This document shows, one piece after another, positions 1-7,312 of a stretch of 9,791 nucleotides of DNA (position 1 is its first letter; every line of letters begins with the position of its first letter). Both the position numbers and the translations under genes were made by a program. The notes beneath the pieces were generated by a model that saw only the letters and a program-made list of their open reading frames with translations, was not told the DNA's origin and searched no databases. Location of the stretch: the NCBI GenBank assembly GCA_934667795.1, contig CAKUMP010000072.1, positions 1-9,791 on the forward strand, in the 5' to 3' direction. The DNA comes from an uncultured Chthoniobacterales bacterium (lineage in GTDB: Bacteria > Verrucomicrobiota > Verrucomicrobiia > Chthoniobacterales > CAKUMP01).

Positions 1-18
1 ATGTTGAATGAGGATTTT

Positions 19-32
19 AGCTTTTGAAAGCT
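19..32. promoter_or_regulatory. 14-bp dyad, possible operator upstream of the six-gene operon
   Basis: The arms AGCTTT (19-24) and AAAGCT (27-32) are a perfect 6-bp inverted repeat around a TG centre. It sits about 120 nt before the first start codon, in non-coding AT-rich DNA. The size and symmetry suit a helix-turn-helix dimer site. The centre is not the CG typical of LacI-family operators, so no regulator can be named. A 14-bp dyad in AT-rich DNA can also arise by chance. Confidence 0.25.
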
Positions 33-56
33 GGTATATGAATAAAAAAGAACTTT

Positions 57-112
57 TTGACAAATAATATTGACATTATTTTAAGAATGTATCAAAAGTC
101 TATTGATATTAT
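57..112 (+). promoter_or_regulatory. Probable promoter region with two TTGACA boxes
   Basis: Exact TTGACA hexamers occur at 57-62 and 70-75, 13 nt apart start to start. The stretch is strongly AT-rich, and no other start for the operon is apparent. Neither box has a convincing TATAAT at 16-18 nt: TATCAA at 90-95 is only 14 nt from the second box, and TATTAT at 107-112 is too far. A second inverted repeat, AAATAAT (62-68) and ATTATTT (75-81), overlaps the second TTGACA, where a bound protein would occlude it. The location is likely but the exact promoter elements are uncertain. Confidence 0.3.
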
Positions 113-154
113 AAAACTAAAAATAAACGATCATTTACGCTTTATTTTCCTCCC

Positions 155-1084
155 ATGAAATTTTTGTTATTTATCATTTGGCTTTTTGTTTTCACATTGA
201 GTGGGTCGCTTTATTCCGAAGAGATGGTGGTCTGGAATGAAGATTTTCGAGGAGGAGTGGGTAGCGCTAAGGCGTATCGAGGTGCTGAACAAGTAGAAGT
301 GATTGAGGAAGAAGGAGAATCTTTTTTACGGGTTAGTTTACCAGGAAAAGTACCACTTGAAGGGGTGCGTATCAGTCTGGGTGCGATGGATGGGAATGGG
401 CTTTTGATGGTTCGTGCAAAAGTGAGAGGTTCAGGAAGTTTAGGAGCGATGATCCAGGCGGCAAATGGTTGGACGCGGTTACCGGAAATGACTTTATCTG
501 AGGAATGGGAGGAAATCAAAATTCCCAAAACATTAAAGGCCGGAAATAACCATCCCATTATTTATTTTGTTTCGTTGCCAATGGATGCGTTGCAGCCTGG
601 GGCGGTTTTTGAAATTGCGGACTTGGAGGGAACGATGTCGGAACCTCTTGCATTATCGGATGTAGAAGTCAGGTCTATGCGACTGGAAGTGGAGGATTAT
701 GCACCGACCGCACAGTTCGTTCGGATCGAGGATGATGTGACGTGTGTGGTGGTGTCTCAGTCTTTTGCGACGACAGAAATTCCATTTCCTCAAACCAGCC
801 GGGGAGTGAGTTTGTATGTACGTTACCGGGCAGCGTCTTTGGAGGATCGCATACAAATATGCACGCGTCGCGGTGGGTATAAACAGGCAGTACGAGAAGT
901 AAATCCTGTGACAGAAGGGTGGCAATGGATGGAGATTCCAGAAATCGGGACTGAAGAAGTGGGGGAAGGGATCAGTATTGAGTCATGGCCGAAAAAAGGA
1001 GGAGGGCAAGTGGCAGCGTTAGATGCACTTGTGATCAGCACCACCCCAGGTCTGGGAGAAACAGAGCTTGAATCAATAAAATGA
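155..1084 (+). CDS. Secreted two-module carbohydrate-binding-like protein
   Basis: This 309-residue protein begins with a clear signal peptide: Lys2, then a hydrophobic stretch to about residue 19, with likely cleavage near SLYS/EE (about 22). No lipobox cysteine is present. Residues about 25-165 look like a beta-sandwich carbohydrate-binding module of the CBM4/9-like type, with alternating strands and a GSGSLGAMIQAANGW segment. Residues about 170-300 form a second sandwich, opening with LEVEDY, reminiscent of CBM6/35 modules, and closing with AALDALVIS. No catalytic motif is visible. It likely binds glycan outside the cytoplasm. Its stop overlaps the start of the next gene as ATGA (1081-1084), implying translational coupling and perhaps a physical partnership with the 1008-residue protein. 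The start is fixed by the signal peptide, yet CCTCCC lies directly before the ATG and there is no Shine-Dalgarno sequence. The CBM family assignment is by appearance only. Confidence 0.85.
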   Translation: MKFLLFIIWLFVFTLSGSLYSEEMVVWNEDFRGGVGSAKAYRGAEQVEVIEEEGESFLRVSLPGKVPLEGVRISLGAMDGNGLLMVRAKVRGSGSLGAMIQAANGWTRLPEMTLSEEWEEIKIPKTLKAGNNHPIIYFVSLPMDALQPGAVFEIADLEGTMSEPLALSDVEVRSMRLEVEDYAPTAQFVRIEDDVTCVVVSQSFATTEIPFPQTSRGVSLYVRYRAASLEDRIQICTRRGGYKQAVREVNPVTEGWQWMEIPEIGTEEVGEGISIESWPKKGGGQVAALDALVISTTPGLGETELESIK

Positions 1085-4000
1085 ACTTATTCTTTAAAAA
1101 GATCGTATGTTTGTCTGTCATGTTGAGTGGTGGGGTGTGTGGCATGATGGAAGCGGCGCCTGTTGTTCGGGCATCGCGAGTGGAAGTTGCGCCTGATATT
1201 GATGGCAAAATAGAGGAGGCGGTATGGCAGAAAGCGATCGTGGTTTCAGATTTCCTGGTGCCAGATTCACATCGACCATTAAAAGAAAAAACAGAAGTAC
1301 GTTTGTTATGGGATGCGAATAAATTATACATCTCTGCGAGGCTTGAGGAATCTACTTTATCGACAGCGAGCCAGCAACAGCACGAGATCAAAGCAGCCGC
1401 CGAGCAACGGGATGAGGATGTGATAAAGGATGATAGTTTTTTATTTATTCTGCATCCGGAAGCGAGCGAGCATGCGTATGAATTTGCAATTAATACACGT
1501 GGTGTTGTAGCGGATGCGAAGTCTGATCCCGAGAACTTGTGGAGTGCACGAGATTTTTCATGGAATGGAAAAGTAGATGCAGTGGCCGTTGAGGAAGACG
1601 GGTTTTGGACCGTAGAAATGGCAATTCCATGGAGTGATCTTGGCGTTGAAGCTCCTGCCAATGGGGCACAGTGGAAAGTAGTGATTGGGCGTCATGCGGC
1701 AGCTCGCCGGGAAAGTGGGGCGTGGAATCCATCGCATGGAGGCATCCATGCTCCGAAAGAGTGGGGTGGGGTGATTTTTGGTGAAACGGTTCCAGGGATT
1801 CAAACAACAACTGCGGCATCCACTCTGGAATCGGGGGAGAATCAAATGAAAGTTCTATTAACCCCTGCGTTTGAAGAAGAGCGAGGGGTTTTTATCAGCA
1901 CAAAGCTTATGCCGGAAGGGGACAAAGCACAGCCGGTACGGTCTCGGAAAGTGGTGCGTATGCCGGCGGAAACTGCGACCTCCCATCTGCATGAATTTGC
2001 TGTTAAGGATATGGGTGGGAGTGTGTATTTTTCCTGGTCGGCAATTGATGCGGCAACCTTGGATGTATTATATCAATCGCCCGAAATAAATATGGAAGTT
2101 TTATCTTCCAGTATAAAACTACGATTGTCCACCGATGCTGGCTGGAAGTTCTTTGTGAATGATGCACTCATCACCTCTGGTGAAAAAGCAGATCAAGAAA
2201 CGATAAAAGTCCCCTTACGGACAGGAGCGAATGTGCTTGCTTTGGAAGTCGCATCCGGGAGTGCGAGCATTCACCTGGATTCTTCCGACCTTGGAAATGC
2301 GCCTGTTCGTTGGAAGATGCGTCATGCAACAGATGCTTCTGCATTACAAGCAAGTGTGGATGATAGTCAGTGGGAAACAGCACCGGAAAATGAAGATGGG
2401 GCAATTGGAAAGCCCGGAGAAAAACGGGTGCTTCGGCATACCATCCTTTTCCAGGATACACGCATTTTTCCTGCTCCTCATCCAGCACTTTATATTGTGG
2501 GCGATGGGGTACAGCTTGTGACGTTTACAGCATTTGGAGCTACAGGAAAAACATTCCACAACTGGAGAACCTGGTTAGAGGTGCCGGAATCTGTAACTGC
2601 AATCGGGGCCACCGGGTATTATGGGAAAACGAGGGAGAGCAAGCCACAATTTACATTACGCCCGGATGGGGAGCACCGCTATGTAGTCGAAGCCGATGCT
2701 GCGATTACCGCCCGCAAAGGGGGAAATCCGATTTTATCGATTTATGATGTGGCCTTACGACAAAATGAAAGCGCAGTGGCTTCCGAGGAAGAAACATATA
2801 CGATGCAGTATTATAGTCGGGCCAATGATGATACGGTTTCTGAATTCACTCAAAATGTTCCTGTACGCTTGTTGCCTCCATTGAAAGGCGTGCAATTCAA
2901 AAAGCTTTCCTACCAAATCTGGAGTGGCTTTTTTGCAGTAATAGATAATCCAGAAATTCGAATTGCACTTGCGGAAACGATGCAGGCAGCGGGCTTCAAT
3001 GATCTGGTAGGTTCTTTTGAAGAAGACGAAAATACTTTTTCTTTGAAAACGACTCTTCTTATGAAGTTTGTTTCCTGGTCTTTGGATCTTGCTCCGTGGC
3101 TTCGTGAAAATCCGGATGCGCGTCTTGTCGATCAAAAAGGAGAAGCAAATCATACATTAATGTGCATGAGTACTTTGCTCGAAAGTGGATGGAAAGAAGC
3201 TGGAGCGCCATTGCTCAAACAATGGTGGGAAAAAAGAAAACTTGATACCATAAATTATGATTACGAATACCCTCCCTTTAATGGTCCACATACTTGTTAT
3301 TGTGAGAGGTGTTTAAGTGCTTTTCGTACTGCAGCAGGGATATCTGCAGAAGAAAATTTAACGCCGGAAATAATTGTGCAAACTTACTCTTCACAATGGG
3401 TGGACTTCATGGCGCGGAGGGTTGCCCAGCTTTTTCGATTAATAAAAGACACCGTGAATGAGTTTCCTGGAGACATCAAATTTGAAGTTTACAGTGGATA
3501 CCACACGCCTGAAAATGCGGCGCGTTATGGGGTGGACTGGCGTTATGTCGGTGAAATGCAGGCAGCGGATCGTGTCGGAATGGGGTATGGACGTCCTGTA
3601 CCTGCTGTTCATGAAAGCATAAAGGTGCTCCAGGGAATTCCCGCCATGTTCGGGGAATTGATTACGCCTTACATGAAAGAGCCTATGGACTTTTCTCGTC
3701 CAACCAATCAGGCGACAAAGGCAAATTTATTGCGCAGATTCATTGACTCTACGGGGGGTGTTTTAATTTACCATACGCAGAACATGGATGGGCGATCATG
3801 GTATGCTGCTGCAGAAATTTCCCGCCTTGTCGCAAAATTTGAAAATTTATTTGAAGGACAAAAAGCGGTTTCTTTGCCTGAGCACCCTGAAGCAGAGGTT
3901 GCCTTAATAAAAGGAGAAGATGTTGCATTGTTATGTGTGATGAACCCGGGGAGAACGGAGAAAAGTTATTCCATCAAATACCCTGAAGAGTTGGGAGAAG

Positions 4001-4107
4001 GAAAAGAGTTTTATTCCGACCGCATGACAAAGGCAGGGGAGACAATAAACGTGACCCTTCCTGCCGGCGAAATAGCGGTTTACGTAATCAACAAAACTAT
4101 TCAATAA
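1081..4107 (+). CDS. Large secreted glycoside hydrolase-like protein with N-terminal CBM9-like domain
   Basis: This 1008-residue protein has a signal peptide (Lys6-Lys7, hydrophobic to about 21, cleavage near MMEA/AP). Residues about 33-235 match the CBM9/DOMON-like pattern seen on many bacterial glycan-acting proteins: DGKIEEAVWQKA, VRLLWDANKLYISARLEE, EFAINTRGVVADA and W...MAIPWSDLG. Residues about 345-400 and 410-500 resemble the jelly-roll sugar-binding parts of GH2-like enzymes (WKFFVND, VLRHTILFQDT). From about 605 to 920 an alpha/beta, probably TIM-barrel, region holds the motif NYDYEYPP followed by a Cys cluster CYCERC (Cys739, 741, 744), a signature found in uncharacterised glycosidase-like proteins of PVC bacteria. 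Glu729 is a candidate acid/base, and Glu859 in MFGELITPY a candidate second carboxylate. Residues 930-1008 form a small C-terminal beta domain. It is coupled by ATGA to the preceding CBM-like gene. Glycosidase function is inferred; the family and substrate are unknown. Confidence 0.8.
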   Translation: MNLFFKKIVCLSVMLSGGVCGMMEAAPVVRASRVEVAPDIDGKIEEAVWQKAIVVSDFLVPDSHRPLKEKTEVRLLWDANKLYISARLEESTLSTASQQQHEIKAAAEQRDEDVIKDDSFLFILHPEASEHAYEFAINTRGVVADAKSDPENLWSARDFSWNGKVDAVAVEEDGFWTVEMAIPWSDLGVEAPANGAQWKVVIGRHAAARRESGAWNPSHGGIHAPKEWGGVIFGETVPGIQTTTAASTLESGENQMKVLLTPAFEEERGVFISTKLMPEGDKAQPVRSRKVVRMPAETATSHLHEFAVKDMGGSVYFSWSAIDAATLDVLYQSPEINMEVLSSSIKLRLSTDAGWKFFVNDALITSGEKADQETIKVPLRTGANVLALEVASGSASIHLDSSDLGNAPVRWKMRHATDASALQASVDDSQWETAPENEDGAIGKPGEKRVLRHTILFQDTRIFPAPHPALYIVGDGVQLVTFTAFGATGKTFHNWRTWLEVPESVTAIGATGYYGKTRESKPQFTLRPDGEHRYVVEADAAITARKGGNPILSIYDVALRQNESAVASEEETYTMQYYSRANDDTVSEFTQNVPVRLLPPLKGVQFKKLSYQIWSGFFAVIDNPEIRIALAETMQAAGFNDLVGSFEEDENTFSLKTTLLMKFVSWSLDLAPWLRENPDARLVDQKGEANHTLMCMSTLLESGWKEAGAPLLKQWWEKRKLDTINYDYEYPPFNGPHTCYCERCLSAFRTAAGISAEENLTPEIIVQTYSSQWVDFMARRVAQLFRLIKDTVNEFPGDIKFEVYSGYHTPENAARYGVDWRYVGEMQAADRVGMGYGRPVPAVHESIKVLQGIPAMFGELITPYMKEPMDFSRPTNQATKANLLRRFIDSTGGVLIYHTQNMDGRSWYAAAEISRLVAKFENLFEGQKAVSLPEHPEAEVALIKGEDVALLCVMNPGRTEKSYSIKYPEELGEGKEFYSDRMTKAGETINVTLPAGEIAVYVINKTIQ

Positions 4108-4111
4108 TATT

Positions 4112-4903
4112 ATGAAGAAATCACATACTATTCAATCCATATTGCTCGGTGCGACACTGCTCACCATACCGGTTTCAGGATATTCGAGTGTACTTACGAG
4201 TTTTGAAACTTCTGAAGGATTTACAGCGAATTCTCGGGCAAATACCGCAGGCTGGACATTTTCAAATAATACCCGGCTCCGTGTTTCTGATGGAACGACG
4301 GAACCTGCCTTAGATGGTTCATTGTCGTTATACACACAAGGAGGCAGTAGTGCTTTGAGTGTGACGAATACCGAGAACTGGGCCGATAAAGAGGATAAAC
4401 TGAATATTTATTCTTTCTCTTTTATTACAACGGAAGACAGTACCTGGCGAAATCAGGGAAACGCGGCATGGATCTATATTTTCTTGTGGGATGATACTCT
4501 GGAGTCTCGCCGATCATTTCAAATTACTGCCAAATATGGGAATACGATGGAAGCCAATCATCGTATTACGTATAACCGGGATGACGGCAATGGGGGTTCA
4601 ACTACTGCAACTAGCTTTCTTTCGCAATCTACTTTGGATTTCAAGCAATGGAATACCATTTCTGCAGACTTTGATTTTACTGCCGGGACGTATGACCTAC
4701 GGTTGAATGATTCAATTATTGCAGATAATGTTTTATTACCGACCGACTGGGATGTCAGTGCCATTGTCGGAACATGGCTCATTACGCCTGGTGATGGAAC
4801 GACAACGTATTATGATATGGTTACGGCTATTCCTGAACCGTCTATTCTGGGGCTTTTTGGGGTTTCTCTTCTTGCCTTACAGATACGTCGTAAAAGGGGA
4901 TAA
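4112..4903 (+). CDS. PEP-CTERM sorting domain protein with LamG-like body
   Basis: This 263-residue protein has an N-terminal signal peptide (MKKS, hydrophobic to about 22, cleavage near SGYSS). Its single beta-rich body (about 27-235) resembles a concanavalin/LamG-type sandwich: a FETSEGF opening and NTISADFDFTAGTYDLRLND, the strand pair typical of these proteins. The C-terminus is a textbook PEP-CTERM signal: Pro-Glu-Pro at 241-243, a hydrophobic helix (244-257), then the basic tail RRKR. In known systems this signal is processed by an exosortase (XrtA/EpsH family), releasing the protein to the surface or exopolysaccharide matrix; no exosortase gene is in the window. The gene starts 4 nt after the preceding stop, with no Shine-Dalgarno sequence, so expression probably depends on the upstream gene. 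The role is likely non-catalytic glycan or matrix binding; the body's function is inferred. Confidence 0.85.
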   Translation: MKKSHTIQSILLGATLLTIPVSGYSSVLTSFETSEGFTANSRANTAGWTFSNNTRLRVSDGTTEPALDGSLSLYTQGGSSALSVTNTENWADKEDKLNIYSFSFITTEDSTWRNQGNAAWIYIFLWDDTLESRRSFQITAKYGNTMEANHRITYNRDDGNGGSTTATSFLSQSTLDFKQWNTISADFDFTAGTYDLRLNDSIIADNVLLPTDWDVSAIVGTWLITPGDGTTTYYDMVTAIPEPSILGLFGVSLLALQIRRKRG

Positions 4904-4906
4904 TGC

Positions 4907-5614
4907 ATGCACAGGAGGACGACAGGATTCAGTATGCTGGAATTGCTTGTGGCAATTGCAATAGTGATTGTTCTGGTCGCATTGGGGTTGCCGGTAATTA
5001 CGCGTCATATTGAAAAAGGGCGTGCTTCTGCATGCATGGGAAAACTTCGTAATCTGGCGATTACCATGACACATTTTCGTACGGAGCGTGGACAGAAGAT
5101 GTGGGATCTTCGAACGGTTGCTGCGGGCGGGGAAGGGAGTATTACGCCTGTACAGATCTTTTATCGATATGGACTGGTGGAATCTGCGGCAGAGTTGTGT
5201 TGTCCTTCTGCAACGAATGCTGCAAATGGAGCGTGGACGACGGGAGGGAGTGGTTCTACCGATTATGTGGCAAAAATTGCGAATCAATATATGTCCTATG
5301 CGGTAAATGGCATCGCATTTTATCAAGGGTCTCCATGGAAAATGACAAATGTTCCGATGACCAGTTATTTATATTTTTCAGAGGTAGAAAGTAAGACGCC
5401 TCTTTTTTTGGATGGACATGTTTTTCAATTGAATGCTACTTCATGGCAACCAGCGATGAGATTTACCCGAATAGCCATGCGTCATCAGGAACACTGCAAT
5501 GTCCTTTTTCTGGATGGGCATGTGGAATCGTTGAGTCGGAGTCAAGTGGAGCGGCTTGACCCTTATGGGGGGACAAATCCAGCATGGCTGAGAGATTTTG
5601 GGGTGGATGAATGA
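4907..5614 (+). CDS. Prepilin-type N-terminal cleavage/methylation protein with H-X9-DG motif
   Basis: This 235-residue pseudopilin-like protein has the class III signal RRTTG/FSMLE: cleavage by a prepilin peptidase after Gly7, N-methylation of Phe8, and the invariant Glu5 of the mature protein at Glu12. A hydrophobic helix follows (about 13-31). The C-terminal part carries the 'prepilin-type processing-associated H-X9-DG' motif, with His193 and Asp203-Gly204 in LFLDGHVESL. A related segment, TPLFLDGHVFQL, occurs at 165-176. CC at 98-99 may form a disulfide. Such proteins are massively paralogous in Planctomycetota, Verrucomicrobiota and Lentisphaerota, and their function is poorly known; most are thought to form type II secretion or pilus-like assemblies. 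The start is ATG 4907, since the ATG at 4903 is out of frame; AAAAGGGG just upstream may serve as a weak ribosome binding site. Placement 3 nt after the PEP-CTERM gene suggests co-export or co-assembly. Confidence 0.92.
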   Translation: MHRRTTGFSMLELLVAIAIVIVLVALGLPVITRHIEKGRASACMGKLRNLAITMTHFRTERGQKMWDLRTVAAGGEGSITPVQIFYRYGLVESAAELCCPSATNAANGAWTTGGSGSTDYVAKIANQYMSYAVNGIAFYQGSPWKMTNVPMTSYLYFSEVESKTPLFLDGHVFQLNATSWQPAMRFTRIAMRHQEHCNVLFLDGHVESLSRSQVERLDPYGGTNPAWLRDFGVDE

Positions 5615-5615
5615 T

Positions 5616-7307
5616 ATGAATATAGAAAACCTCCGACACATCACTGCAGAATTCGTTAACGAATGGGCCCGGCTTTTGGTACCCCATTTTGGGTCTGCAG
5701 GAAGTATGGATCTGGATCTGCAATTCTGGGAAGACGCAGAGGGGCCGTCCTACTACAATCAATTCAGTCATTATACTTTTCTTTTACTGGCAAGTGGAAG
5801 GATTCCCGGATGTGATCAAAAAGCACGGGATACTTATCGGGAACTTGCACTGCGAAATATTGAATATGTTCTGCGGATTACGGATGAGACCGGGCATACT
5901 CCCCATTATTCGCGAGGACAAAACTGGGGGCAGCATGTAGGGGAGTGGATAAATTATTACCTTCTTTGCTCTTTGGAGTTAATGGATGCTTATGATTGGG
6001 GAGGTGCAGATTTGCGAGAACGTGTGAAGGAAGTGCTCTCTCAAACAACGCAGATCCTTTATGAGCGTTATCTAAAACATTTTACTCAGCCGCCAACAGG
6101 ATTTTTGAGCAATCATGCGACCTGGCATGCATTGTTGTTTTATCGAGCAGGACGCTATTTTGATAAAAAAGACTGGACGGAGTACGGCCAGGATTTTTTC
6201 TCTCAACGCATATTACCCTTTCAAAATTCTGATGGTTACTGGCCCGAGGGGGGTGGGATTGTGGTCAATTATTCTATGGTGACAGATCTGGCGGTCTCTA
6301 TTTACGCAGAACTTTCCAATGATGAACGGGCACATGCAAGTATAGGACGTTCCCTGGGGTTTCATGAGTATATGAGTTTTCCGGATGGTTCCAGTGCGGT
6401 GGTGGTCGATACGCGCATGCGCCGTTCTTCTAATCCATTTATGTTTTTGCCACCCGGGTTTTTAAATTATGAATGTGAAACATTTTTAGAAAACCGCCTG
6501 AAAATGGCAAGGGATCGGTTGACTAAAAATAAACTGCCGGAAAATTCCGCGCAGGCATTTGCTTTTTTTGGACCATTTGCAAATGCACTTTTTTTAGAGG
6601 TTTTAGAGGATAAACAATTTGCAAATAAGGCATTCGACCGACCGTCTTCTTTACCTCTCGCACGTATTGAAAATAACGATTGGCAGGTATATCTTGGACG
6701 ACAGGTGACGCCAGAACATGGTGGTCGATTTATATTGGACACGCAGAATTTTATTGAAATCTGGCATCATGAGGCAGGTTATCTTGCAGGGACGGGTGGG
6801 AGTAAATTCATGCCCCTGTTTTCAACGTTACGCCGCGTAAATGGTGGGCGTTCTTATATTCCTGACAAGATACAGCATGTTCGCTCGGATGAAACTTCAG
6901 CCGAAGTTCTTTTTTGTTTTGATCAAGATGAAATTCTGGTTCGCATTTTAATTGAAAATGAAAAATGCCATATTGCGGCGGCTGTGAAGAAACCTGTTCA
7001 GGAGAATGCTTACGAATTTGCTCTTGTTTTGGCCGTTCACGTCGAAGAGATTTTGAATTTCAATCAAGTAGAGAAACGGATAAACCCGGTGCAATTGATT
7101 AATGAAACTGCCAGGAAGGCGCCTCTTAATACACTGATTTGGCGTGAGTTGAAATGGACTTTGCCTGAAGGTGCCGTATGTGCTTACCCGTTGATCCCCT
7201 ATAATTCCTACACGCAAAACGGGCTTCCTCAACCAACGGAATATACGGTACGTTTGAGTTTGAAACTGACAACGGAAATTCAAACCCTCACGATCCAACC
7301 TGTTTAA
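5616..7307 (+). CDS. Cytoplasmic heparinase/alginate-lyase-like toroid protein, putative polysaccharide lyase
   Basis: The reading frame is open from TTG 5598 (569 residues), with in-frame ATGs at 5607 and 5616. I prefer 5616 (MNIENLRHI, 563 residues) because GGGGTGG (5600-5606) lies about 9 nt before it and it abuts the previous stop. Residue numbers here count from 5598. No signal peptide is present, so the protein is probably cytoplasmic. Residues about 10-345 are alpha-helical, like an (alpha/alpha) toroid, with conserved-looking patches GQNWGQHVGEW (107-117), SNHATWHAL (171-179), DGYWPEGGG (212-220) and VVNYSMVTD (222-230). Residues about 350-569 are beta-rich (IEIWHHEAGYLAGTGGSKF). This two-domain plan and the Asn/His/Tyr-rich clefts recall heparinase II/III and PL15/PL17-type lyases. 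Candidate catalytic residues are Asn172, His173, Tyr225 and His390/391. No named family motif is certain, so it could also be a hydrolase of the same fold. Confidence 0.7.
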   Translation: MNIENLRHITAEFVNEWARLLVPHFGSAGSMDLDLQFWEDAEGPSYYNQFSHYTFLLLASGRIPGCDQKARDTYRELALRNIEYVLRITDETGHTPHYSRGQNWGQHVGEWINYYLLCSLELMDAYDWGGADLRERVKEVLSQTTQILYERYLKHFTQPPTGFLSNHATWHALLFYRAGRYFDKKDWTEYGQDFFSQRILPFQNSDGYWPEGGGIVVNYSMVTDLAVSIYAELSNDERAHASIGRSLGFHEYMSFPDGSSAVVVDTRMRRSSNPFMFLPPGFLNYECETFLENRLKMARDRLTKNKLPENSAQAFAFFGPFANALFLEVLEDKQFANKAFDRPSSLPLARIENNDWQVYLGRQVTPEHGGRFILDTQNFIEIWHHEAGYLAGTGGSKFMPLFSTLRRVNGGRSYIPDKIQHVRSDETSAEVLFCFDQDEILVRILIENEKCHIAAAVKKPVQENAYEFALVLAVHVEEILNFNQVEKRINPVQLINETARKAPLNTLIWRELKWTLPEGAVCAYPLIPYNSYTQNGLPQPTEYTVRLSLKLTTEIQTLTIQPV

Positions 7308-7312
7308 TACAG

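Noticed and set aside
1..27. Possible tail of an upstream plus-strand gene (frame 1 reads MLNEDFSF then TGA at 25-27)
   Set aside because: Nine codons are too few to tell a real gene end from chance, and the dyad at 19-32 would overlap it. It was not annotated.
90..95. TATCAA as a -10 box for the TTGACA at 70-75
   Set aside because: The spacer would be 14 nt, shorter than sigma70-type promoters normally tolerate. Only a promoter region was annotated.
1035..1661. Minus-strand open frame of 208 codons antisense to the start of the large glycosidase-like gene
   Set aside because: The plus-strand frame has a signal peptide and CBM9-like motifs. The antisense translation is rich in Ser/Thr/Ala/His with no recognisable domain, as expected for a codon-bias shadow.
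2755..3153. Minus-strand open frame of 132 codons inside the large glycosidase-like gene
   Set aside because: It lies wholly within a well-supported coding region, has no ribosome binding site, and gives a basic, low-information translation.
4112..4903. Reading the PEP-CTERM protein as an LPXTG-type sortase substrate
   Set aside because: There is no LPXTG. The Pro-Glu-Pro, hydrophobic helix and RRKR tail match exosortase-type sorting, typical of diderm bacteria.
4877..5326. Minus-strand open frame of 149 codons antisense to the prepilin gene
   Set aside because: It is very rich in Arg, Cys and His without any motif, while the sense frame has the prepilin signal and the H-X9-DG motif.
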